Shown: positions 33,852 to 43,001 of the stretch, piece after piece | Numbering within the stretch: position 1 is the first letter of the stretch | Layout of the letters: each line of letters opens with the position of its first letter | Source: CAZHDI01 sp964531285 | GTDB lineage: Bacteria; Pseudomonadota; Alphaproteobacteria; JAJFIK01 | Length of the DNA stretch: 48,823 nt | Direction: 5' to 3' | NCBI GenBank assembly: GCA_964531285.1 | Contig: CAZHDI010000019.1 | Coordinates: forward strand, 1-48,823 | Program-made: the position numbers and the translations under genes | Notes under the pieces: model-generated | Seen by the model: only the letters and a program-made list of their open reading frames with translations | Databases searched by the model: none | What the model was told of the DNA's origin: nothing

Positions 33852-34460
33852 CTAACCCTTCACCCGCTTTTTCATCGGGTAACTCGGCGCGGTGCCGAAG
33901 CCGGAGACCGGCGCGCCCGCCTGGGCATAGCCGCGGTCGGTATAGAACCGGTGGGCGGTGGTGGTGCTGACGAGGGTCAGTTCCTCGAAGGCCAGCGCGC
34001 TGCCCTTTTGTTCGATCCGCTCCATCAGGAGCTTCGAGACGCCTTGGAAGCGCGCCTTGGGCGCGACATAGAGCAGGGTCACCTCGCCCGCATTGGAGAG
34101 CGCGCCGATGCCGACGATCTCCTCGGCGATCTCGGCCAGGTAGATGTGATTGGCCGGCGAGGAGATCCACAGGCGCACATGCACCGGGGTCTTGTTGGCG
34201 AGCCAGTCGCGCAGCGTCTCCGGGTCGTTGTTGTGGTCCGCCGCGCACAGCTCCTCGATCGAGGCGCGCAGGCACGCGCAGGCCGCGACCGCGTCCTCGG
34301 GCCGGGCGTCTCGGATCGTGATGGTGGGGGCCTGAAACACGGGCGCTGCGTCGCTCGACTGTTGGAGGGCACGCGGTCCGCACCGGGAGCGGCGCCAGGG
34401 CCCGGACATCGGTCTGGGGCCGGCGCGCGAAATCTCCCCGGCATGGCCGGGCTCACTCAT
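33852..34460 (-). CDS. GNAT-family N-acetyltransferase
   Basis: About 202 residues. The first 45 are not conserved-looking; the acetyltransferase fold begins TITIRDARPEDAVAACAC and includes the acetyl-CoA loop region LLYVAPKARFQGVSKLLME and the late TAHRFYTDRGYAQAG. The usual Q/RxxGxG/A loop reads RFQGVSK, so it is degenerate. ATG at 34460 lies eight bases after the ABC permease stop, making it the third gene of that operon; an ATG at 34409 is an alternative. The acceptor is unknown. Confidence 0.82.
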   Translation of the reverse strand: MSEPGHAGEISRAGPRPMSGPWRRSRCGPRALQQSSDAAPVFQAPTITIRDARPEDAVAACACLRASIEELCAADHNNDPETLRDWLANKTPVHVRLWISSPANHIYLAEIAEEIVGIGALSNAGEVTLLYVAPKARFQGVSKLLMERIEQKGSALAFEELTLVSTTTAHRFYTDRGYAQAGAPVSGFGTAPSYPMKKRVKG

Positions 34461-34467
34461 AGACCTA

Positions 34468-36000
34468 TTAGGATTCGGCGCCCCGCAGGATGCCGAAGAC
34501 ATCGCGCAGCCGCGGAACCTTGCCGCCCCGCAGGATCGACCGGCGGAACAGGCGGCCCATCAGCCACAGCACGAAGCCCGCGAACAAAACCATCATAATG
34601 GCGGTCCCGACAAGCTCGAAAAGCGGCGGATCGGCCGAGACGCGCATCATCATGATGAAGGGACTGTAAATCGGCACCCAGGACAGGATGACGGCGATCA
34701 GCCCGTTGGGGTCGCGCGGAATGAAGAACAACACGCCAAGCGGCAGCATCAGCACCAGAATAAGCGGTGTGAGGTAGGACTGCGCGTCCGACAACGCGTT
34801 GCACATGGAGCCGACGGCCAGGAAGATCGACGCGTAAATCAGATAGCCGATCAGGAAATAGAACAGGAAAAACGGCAGGAGCGGCGTCGAGAGCAACAGA
34901 TCGGTGATCGGCGCGCCGACCTCGCTCAGCCGCCCGGGCAGGATCTGAAGGACCCCCAAGGTCCCGCCGATCAGCACCGACACGGTGGTCAGGCCGAGCC
35001 CGAGGACGCCGATGAGCTTGCCGATCATCAGTTGGTGGGCGGTCACCGAGGACAGCAGCACCTCGACGATTTTGTTGGATTTTTCCTCGATCACATTGGT
35101 CAGGAGGATGTTCGCAACGGTGAACACGCCGACCCACAGGATATAGGCCAGCGCGAACGGCATATAGAGTTCGATCTGATCCTTGAGGCTGACCGCCCCG
35201 CCCCGCTCGGTCTTGCGCGGATCGAAACTGCGCACCTCGACGGCCAGATCCTGCACCGTCCCGATGGTCTCGCTGTCGATGCCCCGGCGCTCGAATTCGC
35301 GCTCGCGCAGGGCGTCGTTGATCACCGAGCGGAAGCGCTGGCGCAGGTCGTCATTGGCCAGATTGGCGCTCCAATACTGGACCGTCTCGCCTGACCAGTC
35401 GGCCCCGGCCACGCTGTCGGGGATCAGGACCGCGGCGAACAGGTCCGCACCGCCGTCCGGCCCGTCGATTTCTTCGCGGCCGGTCAGATAGGGTTCCAGC
35501 GCCGCGGCGATGTCGGCCAGGGGCGCGCCCGTGTCGATCTCAGGCGGCAGATCCACGCGCACGAAATTCCGGCGCGGCGCGGTAAAGGGGATCGCGGCAT
35601 CGCCCAGATAGGGCGCCACGGCCTCCTGGGCCCGTTCCAGGCCGCCGGCCGCCATGAACGCCTCGACCTCGGCCTCGCCGACGGAAACCGGCACGAACAC
35701 CGGGTCCACCCGGCCGTCCGCGATGGCCTCGGGATCGGCCGCGACCCGGGCATACAGCGCGAAGGCCCGCACGGTGAGCGCCCGATGGTCGGCCTCGAAA
35801 GCGGCGTCGATCCGCTCGGCAAAGCCGCCCGCGCGGTCCACCAGAACATAATGGCGCACCGGGGCGGACCGCTCGATCAGGACCGGAATGATCGCCCCGA
35901 GGCCCACAAAGATCGGGAACATCAGGATCGACAGCCAGAACCCGCGGGTGCGGATGTACTGGACATATTCGCGCCGGGCGATGAGCAGGATCTGACTCAT
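34468..36000 (-). CDS. ABC-2 type permease (NatB-like)
   Basis: A 510-residue membrane protein. One helix near the N-terminus (GFWLSILMFPIFVGLGAIIPVL) is followed by a large periplasmic domain (about 45-270), and then five to six helices with the ABC-2 signature NVIEEKSNKIVEVLLSSVTAHQLMIGKLIG. The layout matches NatB/ YhaP sodium-exporter permeases. The ATPase gene overlaps its start by four bases. Substrate could be sodium or a small hydrophobic molecule; the sequence does not settle it. Confidence 0.92.
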   Translation of the reverse strand: MSQILLIARREYVQYIRTRGFWLSILMFPIFVGLGAIIPVLIERSAPVRHYVLVDRAGGFAERIDAAFEADHRALTVRAFALYARVAADPEAIADGRVDPVFVPVSVGEAEVEAFMAAGGLERAQEAVAPYLGDAAIPFTAPRRNFVRVDLPPEIDTGAPLADIAAALEPYLTGREEIDGPDGGADLFAAVLIPDSVAGADWSGETVQYWSANLANDDLRQRFRSVINDALREREFERRGIDSETIGTVQDLAVEVRSFDPRKTERGGAVSLKDQIELYMPFALAYILWVGVFTVANILLTNVIEEKSNKIVEVLLSSVTAHQLMIGKLIGVLGLGLTTVSVLIGGTLGVLQILPGRLSEVGAPITDLLLSTPLLPFFLFYFLIGYLIYASIFLAVGSMCNALSDAQSYLTPLILVLMLPLGVLFFIPRDPNGLIAVILSWVPIYSPFIMMMRVSADPPLFELVGTAIMMVLFAGFVLWLMGRLFRRSILRGGKVPRLRDVFGILRGAES

Positions 36001-36929
36001 CGGTACTGCACCTCCCGCGCGGTATGGCCGACCAGGGCCACGAACACCTCATGGAGGCTGGGCTCGGACTGGTCGAAATGCGACAGCCGGATGCCGGCGT
36101 CGAAACAATATTTGAGGATCGCCTGGGGATCGGCGCCCTGGCGGATCTGGAGATCCCAGCGCGCCGGATGATGCTCGACCGGCAGGACGGAGATCACGTC
36201 CGGCGAGGCCGACAGAGCCGCCACATCGTCCGGGCTTTCCACCCGCACCCGGCGGGGCAGCATGGCGCGCGCCTCGCCCAGCGTGCCGTGAAAGACCCGC
36301 TGGCCGGCGCCCAGAAGCAGCAGCCGGTCGCATAGACGCTCGGCGTGCTGCATGACATGGGTGGAAAAAATGATCGTGCGGTCCTGACCTTTGAGATCCA
36401 GGATCATGTCTTCGAGAACCTGCTGATTGACCGGGTCCAGGCCGGAAAACGGCTCATCGAGGATCAGCAGTTCGGGATCGTGGGCGATGGCGGCCAGCAC
36501 CTGAACCTTCTGGGCCATGCCTTTGGACAGGGCCTCGACGCGTGCCTTGGCGAAATCCTTGAGCCCGAAGCGCTCCAGCAAGTCCATGGCCCGGCGCCGC
36601 GCCGCGCCGCCGCTCATGCCCTTCAGACGCGCGAAATAGGCGATGGTGTTGCGGGCGGTCATCTTTTTGTAAAGGCCGCGTTCTTCCGGGAGATAGCCGA
36701 TGCGCCGGCGCACCTTCAGGGCGCTGTCAGCGCCGAGAATGGCGACCTGACCGCTGGTCGGCTGGATGATGTCGAGCAGAATGCGCAAGGTGGTGGTTTT
36801 GCCTGCTCCGTTGGGGCCGAGAAACCCGAAGATCGAGCCGCGCTCGACGGAGAAGCTGAGATTGTCGACAGCCTTGAAGGCTCCATAGGTCTTCGAGACC
36901 TCCGAAAGCTCCAAGATAGCCTGCCCCAC
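35997..36929 (-). CDS. ABC transporter ATPase (NatA-like)
   Basis: A 310-residue ATPase partner of the permease. Walker A GPNGAGKTTT, Q-loop region LPEERGLYKK, signature LSKGMAQKVQ, Walker B LLILDEPFSGLDP and the switch histidine in STHVMQH are complete. The C-terminal 80 residues form the domain usual in NatA-like and drug-exporter ATPases. GTG at 36929 with AGGGG seven bases upstream gives the family length; the longer ATG reading adds 30 unlikely residues. Confidence 0.94.
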   Translation of the reverse strand: MGQAILELSEVSKTYGAFKAVDNLSFSVERGSIFGFLGPNGAGKTTTLRILLDIIQPTSGQVAILGADSALKVRRRIGYLPEERGLYKKMTARNTIAYFARLKGMSGGAARRRAMDLLERFGLKDFAKARVEALSKGMAQKVQVLAAIAHDPELLILDEPFSGLDPVNQQVLEDMILDLKGQDRTIIFSTHVMQHAERLCDRLLLLGAGQRVFHGTLGEARAMLPRRVRVESPDDVAALSASPDVISVLPVEHHPARWDLQIRQGADPQAILKYCFDAGIRLSHFDQSEPSLHEVFVALVGHTAREVQYR

Positions 36930-37155
36930 GGAACACCCCTGTGTTGATCGCCGCGGTTCCCCCTCCCAGAGACCGACGGCGCCAACCGGCGCGGAGGAGA
37001 CACGGCCGTCTCCCAACAAGGCTTCGGGGCGCCGGTTCCCCGAAGGCCGCCATAGTGGCCGACCGGGGGCCTGCGAATCAACGAATCTTCAAGATTTTTT
37101 GGGGCTATCCCGAACGAAACGCGATCATCGCCACGGGCGTGTGTTTTGCCGACCG

Positions 37156-37545
37156 TCACCCCTTGGCAGGCGCCGGCGGATCCGCAGGCTCCCACAACTC
37201 GAGCGGATTGCCTTCCGGGTCGAACAGATGCGCAAACCGGCCGTTGGGATAGGCCTCGGGATCGATCGTCACCTCGATACCGCTGGCCCGCAACTGGGCC
37301 ACCATGGCATCGAGATCGCGCACCCGGAAATTGAGCATCCAGGTCTTGGACCGGTCGGGACCGAAGTAATCCGTCCCCGTCTCAAAAGGCGCGAACACCG
37401 TGGTCCCGGCCTCCTGAGACCACAGAGTGCAGTCGTAATCGCTGGGGACCGGGTTGACGCCCAGATGGGTCTCGTACCAGTCCGCTAGCGCCTTGGTGTT
37501 CCCGGCCCGGAAGAAGAATCCGCCGATGCCCGTGACCTTCTCCAT
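37156..37545 (-). CDS. VOC family (glyoxalase/bleomycin-resistance fold) protein
   Basis: A 129-residue single-module VOC protein. MEKVTGIGGFFFRAGNTKALADWYETHLG is the first half with typical FYxxxLG; the second half has NFRVRDLDAMVAQL and ends FDPEGNPLELWEP with the metal-binding glutamate. GGGAG seven bases before the ATG marks the start. It lies 24 bases after the AbgT gene on the same strand. Substrate is unknown; drug binding cannot be concluded. Confidence 0.9.
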   Translation of the reverse strand: MEKVTGIGGFFFRAGNTKALADWYETHLGVNPVPSDYDCTLWSQEAGTTVFAPFETGTDYFGPDRSKTWMLNFRVRDLDAMVAQLRASGIEVTIDPEAYPNGRFAHLFDPEGNPLELWEPADPPAPAKG

Positions 37546-37569
37546 GACGCTCTCCCGATGGGGCCGCGC

Positions 37570-39150
37570 TTACTGCGCGCCCGGCAATTGATAATAGACC
37601 GCCGCGCCGGGGCCCAACGGCAGGGCGAGCACGATCCACAAGACGGTCAGCAACAGGCCCGACAGCAGCATCCAAAGCGAGTACGGCACCATGGTCGCGG
37701 TCAGACTGCCCAGGCCGAAATTCTTGTCCCAGCGCTGGCAGAAGGTCAGGATCAGCGGGAAATAGACCATCAGCGGCGTGATGATGTTGGTCGCGCTGTC
37801 GCCGACCCGATAGGCCGCCGTTGTCATTTCCGGGCTGACGCCGAGCAGCATCATCATCGGCACCATGACCGGCGCCAGCAGCGCCCATTTGGCGCTCGCC
37901 GAGCCGACGAACAGGTTCACCAGACCCGCCATGAGAATGAGGAAGCTGAGCAGAATGGGCATGGGCAGGTTCGAAGCGCGCAGCGCGTCGGCGCCCTGCA
38001 CCGCGAAAATGAGCCCCAGATTGGACCAGTTGAACATGGCCACGAAATGGGCCGCCGTGAACGCCAGCACCAGATAATAGGCAAGATCCGCCATGGACTC
38101 CGTCATCATGCGGACGATGTCGCGATGGCCAGTGACGGTGCCCGCCGCCGCGCCGTAAGCCCAGCCGCTGGCCAGGAACAGCACGAAAAAGGCCGCCACC
38201 AGCGACTGATAGAACGGCGACAAGCGCGCCTCGGGCTTGGCCGCCTCGTCATAAAGCGGCGTGCCCGGCCCGAGCACGAAAAACGCCCACAGCGCAATAA
38301 TCCCGAGCGCGGCCAAACCGGCAAAGCGCAACCCCCGGCGTTCGGCGTCCGTGAGCGGCGCATCGGCCTCGGCGGCCATGGCCGTGGTGTCGTCCTGGGG
38401 GGTATAGCCGCCCAGGCGCGGTTCGATGATCCGGTCGGTGACGAACCAGATGACGGGGAGATAAAGCACGGTCAGCCCGGCCATGAAGAACCAGTTGCCC
38501 GCGATATTGGCATCCCAGGTCGGCACGATGGTCTCGGCCGCCGCTTCGGTGATCCCGAACAAGAGCGCATCGAGTTGGCCCGGCAGCAGGTTCGCCGAAA
38601 ACCCGCCCGAAACTCCGGCAAAGGCCGCCGCGCTCCCCGCCACCGGATGGCGCCCGGCCGCGGCATAAAGCACACCGGCCAGCGGGATCAGCACCACATA
38701 GGCCGCGTCCGCCGCGAGGTTCGCCATCATCGCGACGAGCGCGACGGTGGGGGTCAGAAGACCGGTGGGCGCCTTGCGCACCCCGGCGCGCATGGCGCTC
38801 GCGAACAGGCCCGAGCGCTCGGCGACCCCGGCGCCCAGCATCACCACCAGCACATAGCCCAAGGGGTGGAAGTGGGTGAAGGTCGTGGGCATCTCGACCC
38901 AGAGTTTTTGAATGTTCTCAGGCGACAGCAGGCTGACCGCGCGGATCACGAGGGCCGAGCCGTCCTCACCGGTCTGTGTGGGATGGAGCGCCGACAGTCC
39001 GGTCAGGGACGCAGCGATGCTGATGACGACCAGGCCCGCAATGAGCCACAGGAAGATGAAGACCGGATCGGGCAAGCCGTTTCCGGTGCGCTCGATCCAT
39101 CCCAGAATGCCCTTCTGTGTCTGCGTCCCAGTGTCATTACCGCCGCTCAT
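37570..39150 (-). CDS. AbgT-family transporter
   Basis: A 526-residue inner-membrane protein with about eleven hydrophobic segments. It begins GILGWIERTGNGLPDPVFIF, a segment characteristic of the AbgT family (p-aminobenzoyl-glutamate uptake or antimetabolite efflux), and contains PTVALVAMMANLAADAAYVVLIP, GVSGGFSANLLPGQLDALLFG and SAKWALLAPVMVPMMMLLGVSPE. The last two are the paired hairpin motifs of the substrate site. Substrate in this organism is not known. Confidence 0.95.
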   Translation of the reverse strand: MSGGNDTGTQTQKGILGWIERTGNGLPDPVFIFLWLIAGLVVISIAASLTGLSALHPTQTGEDGSALVIRAVSLLSPENIQKLWVEMPTTFTHFHPLGYVLVVMLGAGVAERSGLFASAMRAGVRKAPTGLLTPTVALVAMMANLAADAAYVVLIPLAGVLYAAAGRHPVAGSAAAFAGVSGGFSANLLPGQLDALLFGITEAAAETIVPTWDANIAGNWFFMAGLTVLYLPVIWFVTDRIIEPRLGGYTPQDDTTAMAAEADAPLTDAERRGLRFAGLAALGIIALWAFFVLGPGTPLYDEAAKPEARLSPFYQSLVAAFFVLFLASGWAYGAAAGTVTGHRDIVRMMTESMADLAYYLVLAFTAAHFVAMFNWSNLGLIFAVQGADALRASNLPMPILLSFLILMAGLVNLFVGSASAKWALLAPVMVPMMMLLGVSPEMTTAAYRVGDSATNIITPLMVYFPLILTFCQRWDKNFGLGSLTATMVPYSLWMLLSGLLLTVLWIVLALPLGPGAAVYYQLPGAQ

Positions 39151-39229
39151 GCCCGCCCCATCTCGATCACATTACGCAAGCGGTGAGAATGTCGGAAAAC
39201 GGCGGGCGAGGCAAAGGCAGGCAGTTCGC

Positions 39230-39643
39230 TCACGCCGCCGCCGGGTGGCGATCCTTCTTCCAGAAGAACAGCAGATAGATCACGACGACCCACAGCGCCC
39301 AGATCGAGGTGTTGATAAAGACGTTCATCACCACCGAAACCGCAGTTCCGTTGAACTCCAGCAGGGCGGCGGTGACCGGGCTGCGCGCGTCCTCTTCGAT
39401 GGCCTCCAGCGCGGCCGTCGCGCCCACGACGATGACGGACTCCCGCACCGCCATCAGCAGGAAGGTGAGCGAGCCGATCACGTAGAGCGCGAAGCCGGCG
39501 AGCTTCAGGCCCAGGCGCGCGGTGTTGAGGAAATAGAAGATCGCGACCACCATCGCGAAAGTGATGGCGATCAACTGCCCCATCAGGACGATGATTTGGC
39601 CGATGGCCGCCTCAGCGATCTGAATCAGTTCGAACTCGCTCAT
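39230..39643 (-). CDS. Small membrane protein, function unknown
   Basis: A 137-residue protein with four hydrophobic segments: VLMGQLIAITFAMVVAIFYFL, LAGFALYVIGSLTFLLMA, ALLEFNGTAVSVVMNVFIN (amphipathic) and SIWALWVVVIYLLFFW. I do not recognise a named family. GGAGCGGAGCCC precedes the ATG at 39643, which is better than the longer reading to 39751. It lies 79 bases upstream of the AbgT gene and may share its transcript. Confidence 0.72.
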   Translation of the reverse strand: MSEFELIQIAEAAIGQIIVLMGQLIAITFAMVVAIFYFLNTARLGLKLAGFALYVIGSLTFLLMAVRESVIVVGATAALEAIEEDARSPVTAALLEFNGTAVSVVMNVFINTSIWALWVVVIYLLFFWKKDRHPAAA

Positions 39644-39766
39644 GGGCTCCGCTCCCGTCGCATTCTCGCGCAGAGTACCAGACCGGCGCCGGTGACCAAG
39701 CCCGCTTGTCCGCCGGGCATCCGCTCTATCTATTGGACATGGGACGAACACGCGAAGGAGACGATC

Positions 39767-40363
39767 ATGCGCACAACCGTGATGGCGGCCCTGGCCGCAG
39801 GACTTGCGACACTGCCGGTGGGCGCCGCGGCGGACGATGTAGCGCCAGCGGACGATGCGGCGTGTATCACCCTGTTCGATTTCGACGAGACGGATGCACT
39901 CGCGGCCTGGGACACCACCAATGACAATGTGATGGGCGGCAAGTCGAGCGGCGGCCCGGCGGTGACTGACGGCACGCTGATCTTTTCCGGCGTGACCAAT
40001 ACCGACGGCGGCGGGTTTTCCTCGATCAAGGCCGAGGTCGAGGACAGGGATCTGTCCGGCGTCACCGCGTTCCGCATCCGCTATCGCGGCGACGGACGGT
40101 CCTATTTGTTCAGCACGGAAACCGGCGAGACCCGCTGGATCTTCATGCGTATTCAGTATTGGACCGGGTTCGACACATCGAGCGGCGCGGGCTGGCAGGA
40201 GGTGAGCCTTCCGGTCACGGACTTAAACGCTCATTTCCACGGCGAGCCCATCAAGGAACGCACATTCGATCCGGCCCGCGTGAAGGATTTGGGCTTTTTC
40301 ATTTACGATAAGCAGGACGGGCCGTTCGAGCTTCAGGTGGATTGGATCAAGGCCTGCCGGTAG
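39767..40363 (+). CDS. CIA30-like exported protein
   Basis: A 198-residue protein. MRTTVMAALAAGLATLPVG is a signal peptide with likely cleavage at GAAADD. The rest is a CIA30/NDUFAF1-type beta-sandwich with NDNVMGGKSSGG, FSGVTNTDGGGFSSIKA, RIRYRGDGRSYLF, WQEVSLPVTDLNAHFHG and DLGFFIYDKQDGPFELQVDWI. Mitochondrial CIA30 helps assemble complex I, but bacterial secreted forms lack a proven role. AAGGAG six bases upstream sets the start. It diverges from the 137-residue protein. Confidence 0.92.
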   Translation: MRTTVMAALAAGLATLPVGAAADDVAPADDAACITLFDFDETDALAAWDTTNDNVMGGKSSGGPAVTDGTLIFSGVTNTDGGGFSSIKAEVEDRDLSGVTAFRIRYRGDGRSYLFSTETGETRWIFMRIQYWTGFDTSSGAGWQEVSLPVTDLNAHFHGEPIKERTFDPARVKDLGFFIYDKQDGPFELQVDWIKACR

Positions 40364-40438
40364 ACGCTCGATCCAGCACGAAGACCACCAGATCGCCGAA
40401 AGGCCCCAGCAGTAAGCGTCCGGTGAACCCGTGGTCCG

Positions 40439-41569
40439 TCAACCTGTCAGGCGCGCGTTCACCACCGCACCACCGCGGGTGATCAGCGTGTCCTTGACGA
40501 TCTCATCGTCCCAGTCGATGGCGAGCGCCTGGGTTTCCTTGTCGATGAGGGGGGTGAGGAAATTCACCAGATTGCGCGCATAGAGCGCCGAGGCGTCCGC
40601 CGCGATGCGCCCGGGCATGTTCACATAGCCCATGATGCGCACGCCGCCGGTCTCGACCACCTCGCCGGGCCGGGACAGCGGGCAGTTGCCGCCCTGCTCC
40701 ACGGCCAGATCCACGATAATGGAGCCGGGTTTCATCGTGCCCACCATCTCCTCGGTCACAAGGACGGGGGCGGGCCGGCCCGGGATCAACGCCGTGGTGA
40801 TGACGATATCCTGATCGGCGATGGTCTTGGCGATGAGCGCGGCCTGGGCCTGTTTGTACGCGTCGCTCATTTCCTTGGCATAGCCGCCGGCGGTTTCGGC
40901 CTCCTTGGTCTCGTCGCTTTCGACCATGACGAAGGTGGCGGCGAGGCTCTCGACCTGCTCGCGGGCGGCGGCGCGCACATCGGTCGCCGAGACCCGCGCG
41001 CCCAGGCGCTTGGCGGTGGCAATCGCCTGGAGACCGGCCACCCCGGCGCCCATGACGAAGACCTTGGCCGGCGCGATGGTCCCGGCGGCGGTCATCATCT
41101 GCGGCAGCGCCCGGTCATAGAGTGCGGCGGCTTCGAGCACGCCCTTGTAGCCGGCCAGATTGGCCTGGGACGAGAGCACGTCCATGGACTGGGCGCGGGT
41201 GATCCGCGGCACGAATTCAAGCGCCATGGCGGTGACGTTGCGGCTGGCCAGGGCGTCCATGCCGGGGCGGTCCCCGAACGGATTGAGCATCGCGATGAGG
41301 ATGCTATCGGGCGCCAGGGCGGCGGTTTCTTCCGGCGTCGGGCCCTGGACCTTGAGCACGATATCGGCGCCCGCCACCGCGGCATCGAAGGACAGCGCGA
41401 TGTCCGCACCGGCGTCCCGAAAGGCCGCGTCGGGAATCCGCGCCTCGGCCCCGGCCCCGGCTTCGACCGTGACGCTCGCGCCCAGATCGATGAATTTCTT
41501 GACCGTTTCAGGCGTGGCGGCCACCCGGGTCTCGAACGCACGCTGCTCTTTTGGAATGGCGATTTTCAT
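40439..41569 (-). CDS. pntAA: NAD(P) transhydrogenase alpha-1 subunit (NAD-binding)
   Basis: A 376-residue soluble NAD(H)-binding subunit (domain I) of proton-translocating transhydrogenase. Signatures: MKIAIPKEQRAFETRVAATPETV, RAQSMDVLSSQANLAGYKG, the nucleotide-binding VFVMGAGVAGLQAIATAKRLGA, the mobile loop EMSDAYKQAQAA, and GSIIVDLAVEQGGNCPL. Related alanine dehydrogenases lack this loop and the RAQSMD motif. The usual downstream partners pntAB and pntB are absent: the next gene converges only 75 bases away. A CoxIV-like gene lies just upstream. Confidence 0.94.
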   Translation of the reverse strand: MKIAIPKEQRAFETRVAATPETVKKFIDLGASVTVEAGAGAEARIPDAAFRDAGADIALSFDAAVAGADIVLKVQGPTPEETAALAPDSILIAMLNPFGDRPGMDALASRNVTAMALEFVPRITRAQSMDVLSSQANLAGYKGVLEAAALYDRALPQMMTAAGTIAPAKVFVMGAGVAGLQAIATAKRLGARVSATDVRAAAREQVESLAATFVMVESDETKEAETAGGYAKEMSDAYKQAQAALIAKTIADQDIVITTALIPGRPAPVLVTEEMVGTMKPGSIIVDLAVEQGGNCPLSRPGEVVETGGVRIMGYVNMPGRIAADASALYARNLVNFLTPLIDKETQALAIDWDDEIVKDTLITRGGAVVNARLTG

Positions 41570-41623
41570 GGTCGGGCCCCGGATGCTGTGAAGAGAATGG
41601 GTCGCGGCAGGTCCATTCCGCGA

Positions 41624-41875
41624 TTAGCGGAACAGGATCGCGACCACGATGCTCGCGACGACAACCAACGCCAGCGCGATGAACCAGTTCATGCCCAGCG
41701 CCAGCCACATGGTCAGCCACGCGACCAGAGCCCCGCTGAGCAGCGTGCCGATCTTGGTCATGGCCATGAAGCCGTCCCAGGTGCGCTCGTGCTCGCTGAT
41801 ATCCATATCGCCCTTGCCGCCTGTCATCTGTGCCCCGCTGTCCTCGTTCCGCGAATGCTGGTCCTGGTGCGTCAT
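41624..41875 (-). CDS. aa3-type cytochrome c oxidase subunit IV-like protein
   Basis: An 83-residue protein with a charged N-terminus, the motif ISEHERTWDGFMAMTKIG, and two membrane helices (LLSGALVAWLTMWLALG and WFIALALVVVASIVVAIL). This fits the bacterial CoxIV family of small subunits bound to aa3 oxidase. GGAG eight bases before 41875 supports the start; the ATG before DISEHE (41806) is an alternative that fits the family length better. In alphaproteobacteria the gene often precedes pntAA, as here. Confidence 0.85.
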   Translation of the reverse strand: MTHQDQHSRNEDSGAQMTGGKGDMDISEHERTWDGFMAMTKIGTLLSGALVAWLTMWLALGMNWFIALALVVVASIVVAILFR

Positions 41876-41959
41876 CGACCCGCTCCGACTGCTGAAAATG
41901 CCGGCGGACTATAACAAAGCGCTTTTTGCCCGCAACAGCACAGACCCGGCGGCTGCCGG

Positions 41960-42949
41960 TCAGCGACGGCCACGGCTGGCGGGGCTGGAGTGATCCCAGT
42001 CGGTCAACAGCGCCCGCAATGCGGCTATAAACGCCAAGGGTTGATCAAGCATGACATGATGCTGGGCTTCCGGGATTTCCACAACCGGCACCGCATGACC
42101 CAGCAATCCGAACATGTAATCCCCGATCTTGGCGGGGAAAATCGCCGAGGACTGGCCGTAAAAGATGCCGATGCGCGAATCCATGGCGCGCAGCCGGGCG
42201 CTCATATCGTCCATCTCGAAGCGCCGCCACACGCCCGGATCGAATTTCCAGGTCCAGCCACCCTCGACCTCGCGTAAGGAATGCCGGGCCACATAATCGA
42301 CGATGTAGAGATTTTCGCAGTCCTGGGGCGGGGCCAGACGGAACCGGGCCAGGGCCTTGACGAGATCGGGATACACCCGGGTCGGGCGAGCATCGCGGGG
42401 CGGCCCGCCCCGGTCCACATCCGGCGGGGTCACAGGCGAATCGACGATCACGATGCCGGACAGCCGGTCGGCCGCCCGCGCGCCCGTCAGTATGGTGACG
42501 AACCCGCCGAAACTGTGCCCCACGATGAGCGGGAGCACCGGCGCATCGAAAAAGCCCGCGTCCTGACAGACCGCCAGCTGCTCGTCGGAAAACTGCTCCA
42601 GGGAATAGTGCTCGCGCCAGCCGCTGTCGCCCATGCCGGACAGGGTCATGGCCGCCACATGGTAATCGCCGGCCAAGAACGGCGCGATGAAATCCCACCA
42701 GTGCTGGTGCGCGCCATTGCCGTGGGCCAGCAAGAGGCCCGGCTTGCCGGCATCGCCCCAGACCTGATAGCGGATCGTCGTGCCATGAACCGCGACGCTG
42801 CGTTGCTCCCCCTGCTGAGCGATCGCGCGGGTAAACCAGGCCGGTGCAGGCGGCGCCGCGCCGGCAAAGGGCGTAAGCGGCCCGTCGCGCGATCCTTCCG
42901 GGATCGGACTGACACGCGGCGCGTCTTGATGGGAGCCGTCTGCCGTCAT
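41960..42949 (-). CDS. Alpha/beta-fold hydrolase
   Basis: A 329-residue hydrolase. The oxyanion segment LLLAHGNGAHQHWWDFIAPFL, the nucleophile elbow VGHSFGGFVTIL (serine nucleophile), and the late HHVMLDQP histidine make up the catalytic triad. The first 50 residues are low complexity. GGAG about five bases before 42949 selects this start. It lies 52 bases downstream of the thioesterase gene and is likely the last gene of that operon. Substrate is not evident. Confidence 0.9.
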   Translation of the reverse strand: MTADGSHQDAPRVSPIPEGSRDGPLTPFAGAAPPAPAWFTRAIAQQGEQRSVAVHGTTIRYQVWGDAGKPGLLLAHGNGAHQHWWDFIAPFLAGDYHVAAMTLSGMGDSGWREHYSLEQFSDEQLAVCQDAGFFDAPVLPLIVGHSFGGFVTILTGARAADRLSGIVIVDSPVTPPDVDRGGPPRDARPTRVYPDLVKALARFRLAPPQDCENLYIVDYVARHSLREVEGGWTWKFDPGVWRRFEMDDMSARLRAMDSRIGIFYGQSSAIFPAKIGDYMFGLLGHAVPVVEIPEAQHHVMLDQPLAFIAALRALLTDWDHSSPASRGRR

Positions 42950-43001
42950 TCTGCTCCGTTGTCCCCTCGCCTGCCGCCGGTTCCGATATCCCCGGGCCGG
43001 C

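Noticed and set aside
32839..34383. Open frame reading through the N gap
   Set aside because: Bases in the gap are unknown, so continuity across it is an artefact.
40346..40438. Short coding-like stretch after pntAA (GFTGRLLLGPFGDLVVF)
   Set aside because: About 28 codons, no start or family match; it might be a gene remnant but cannot be supported.
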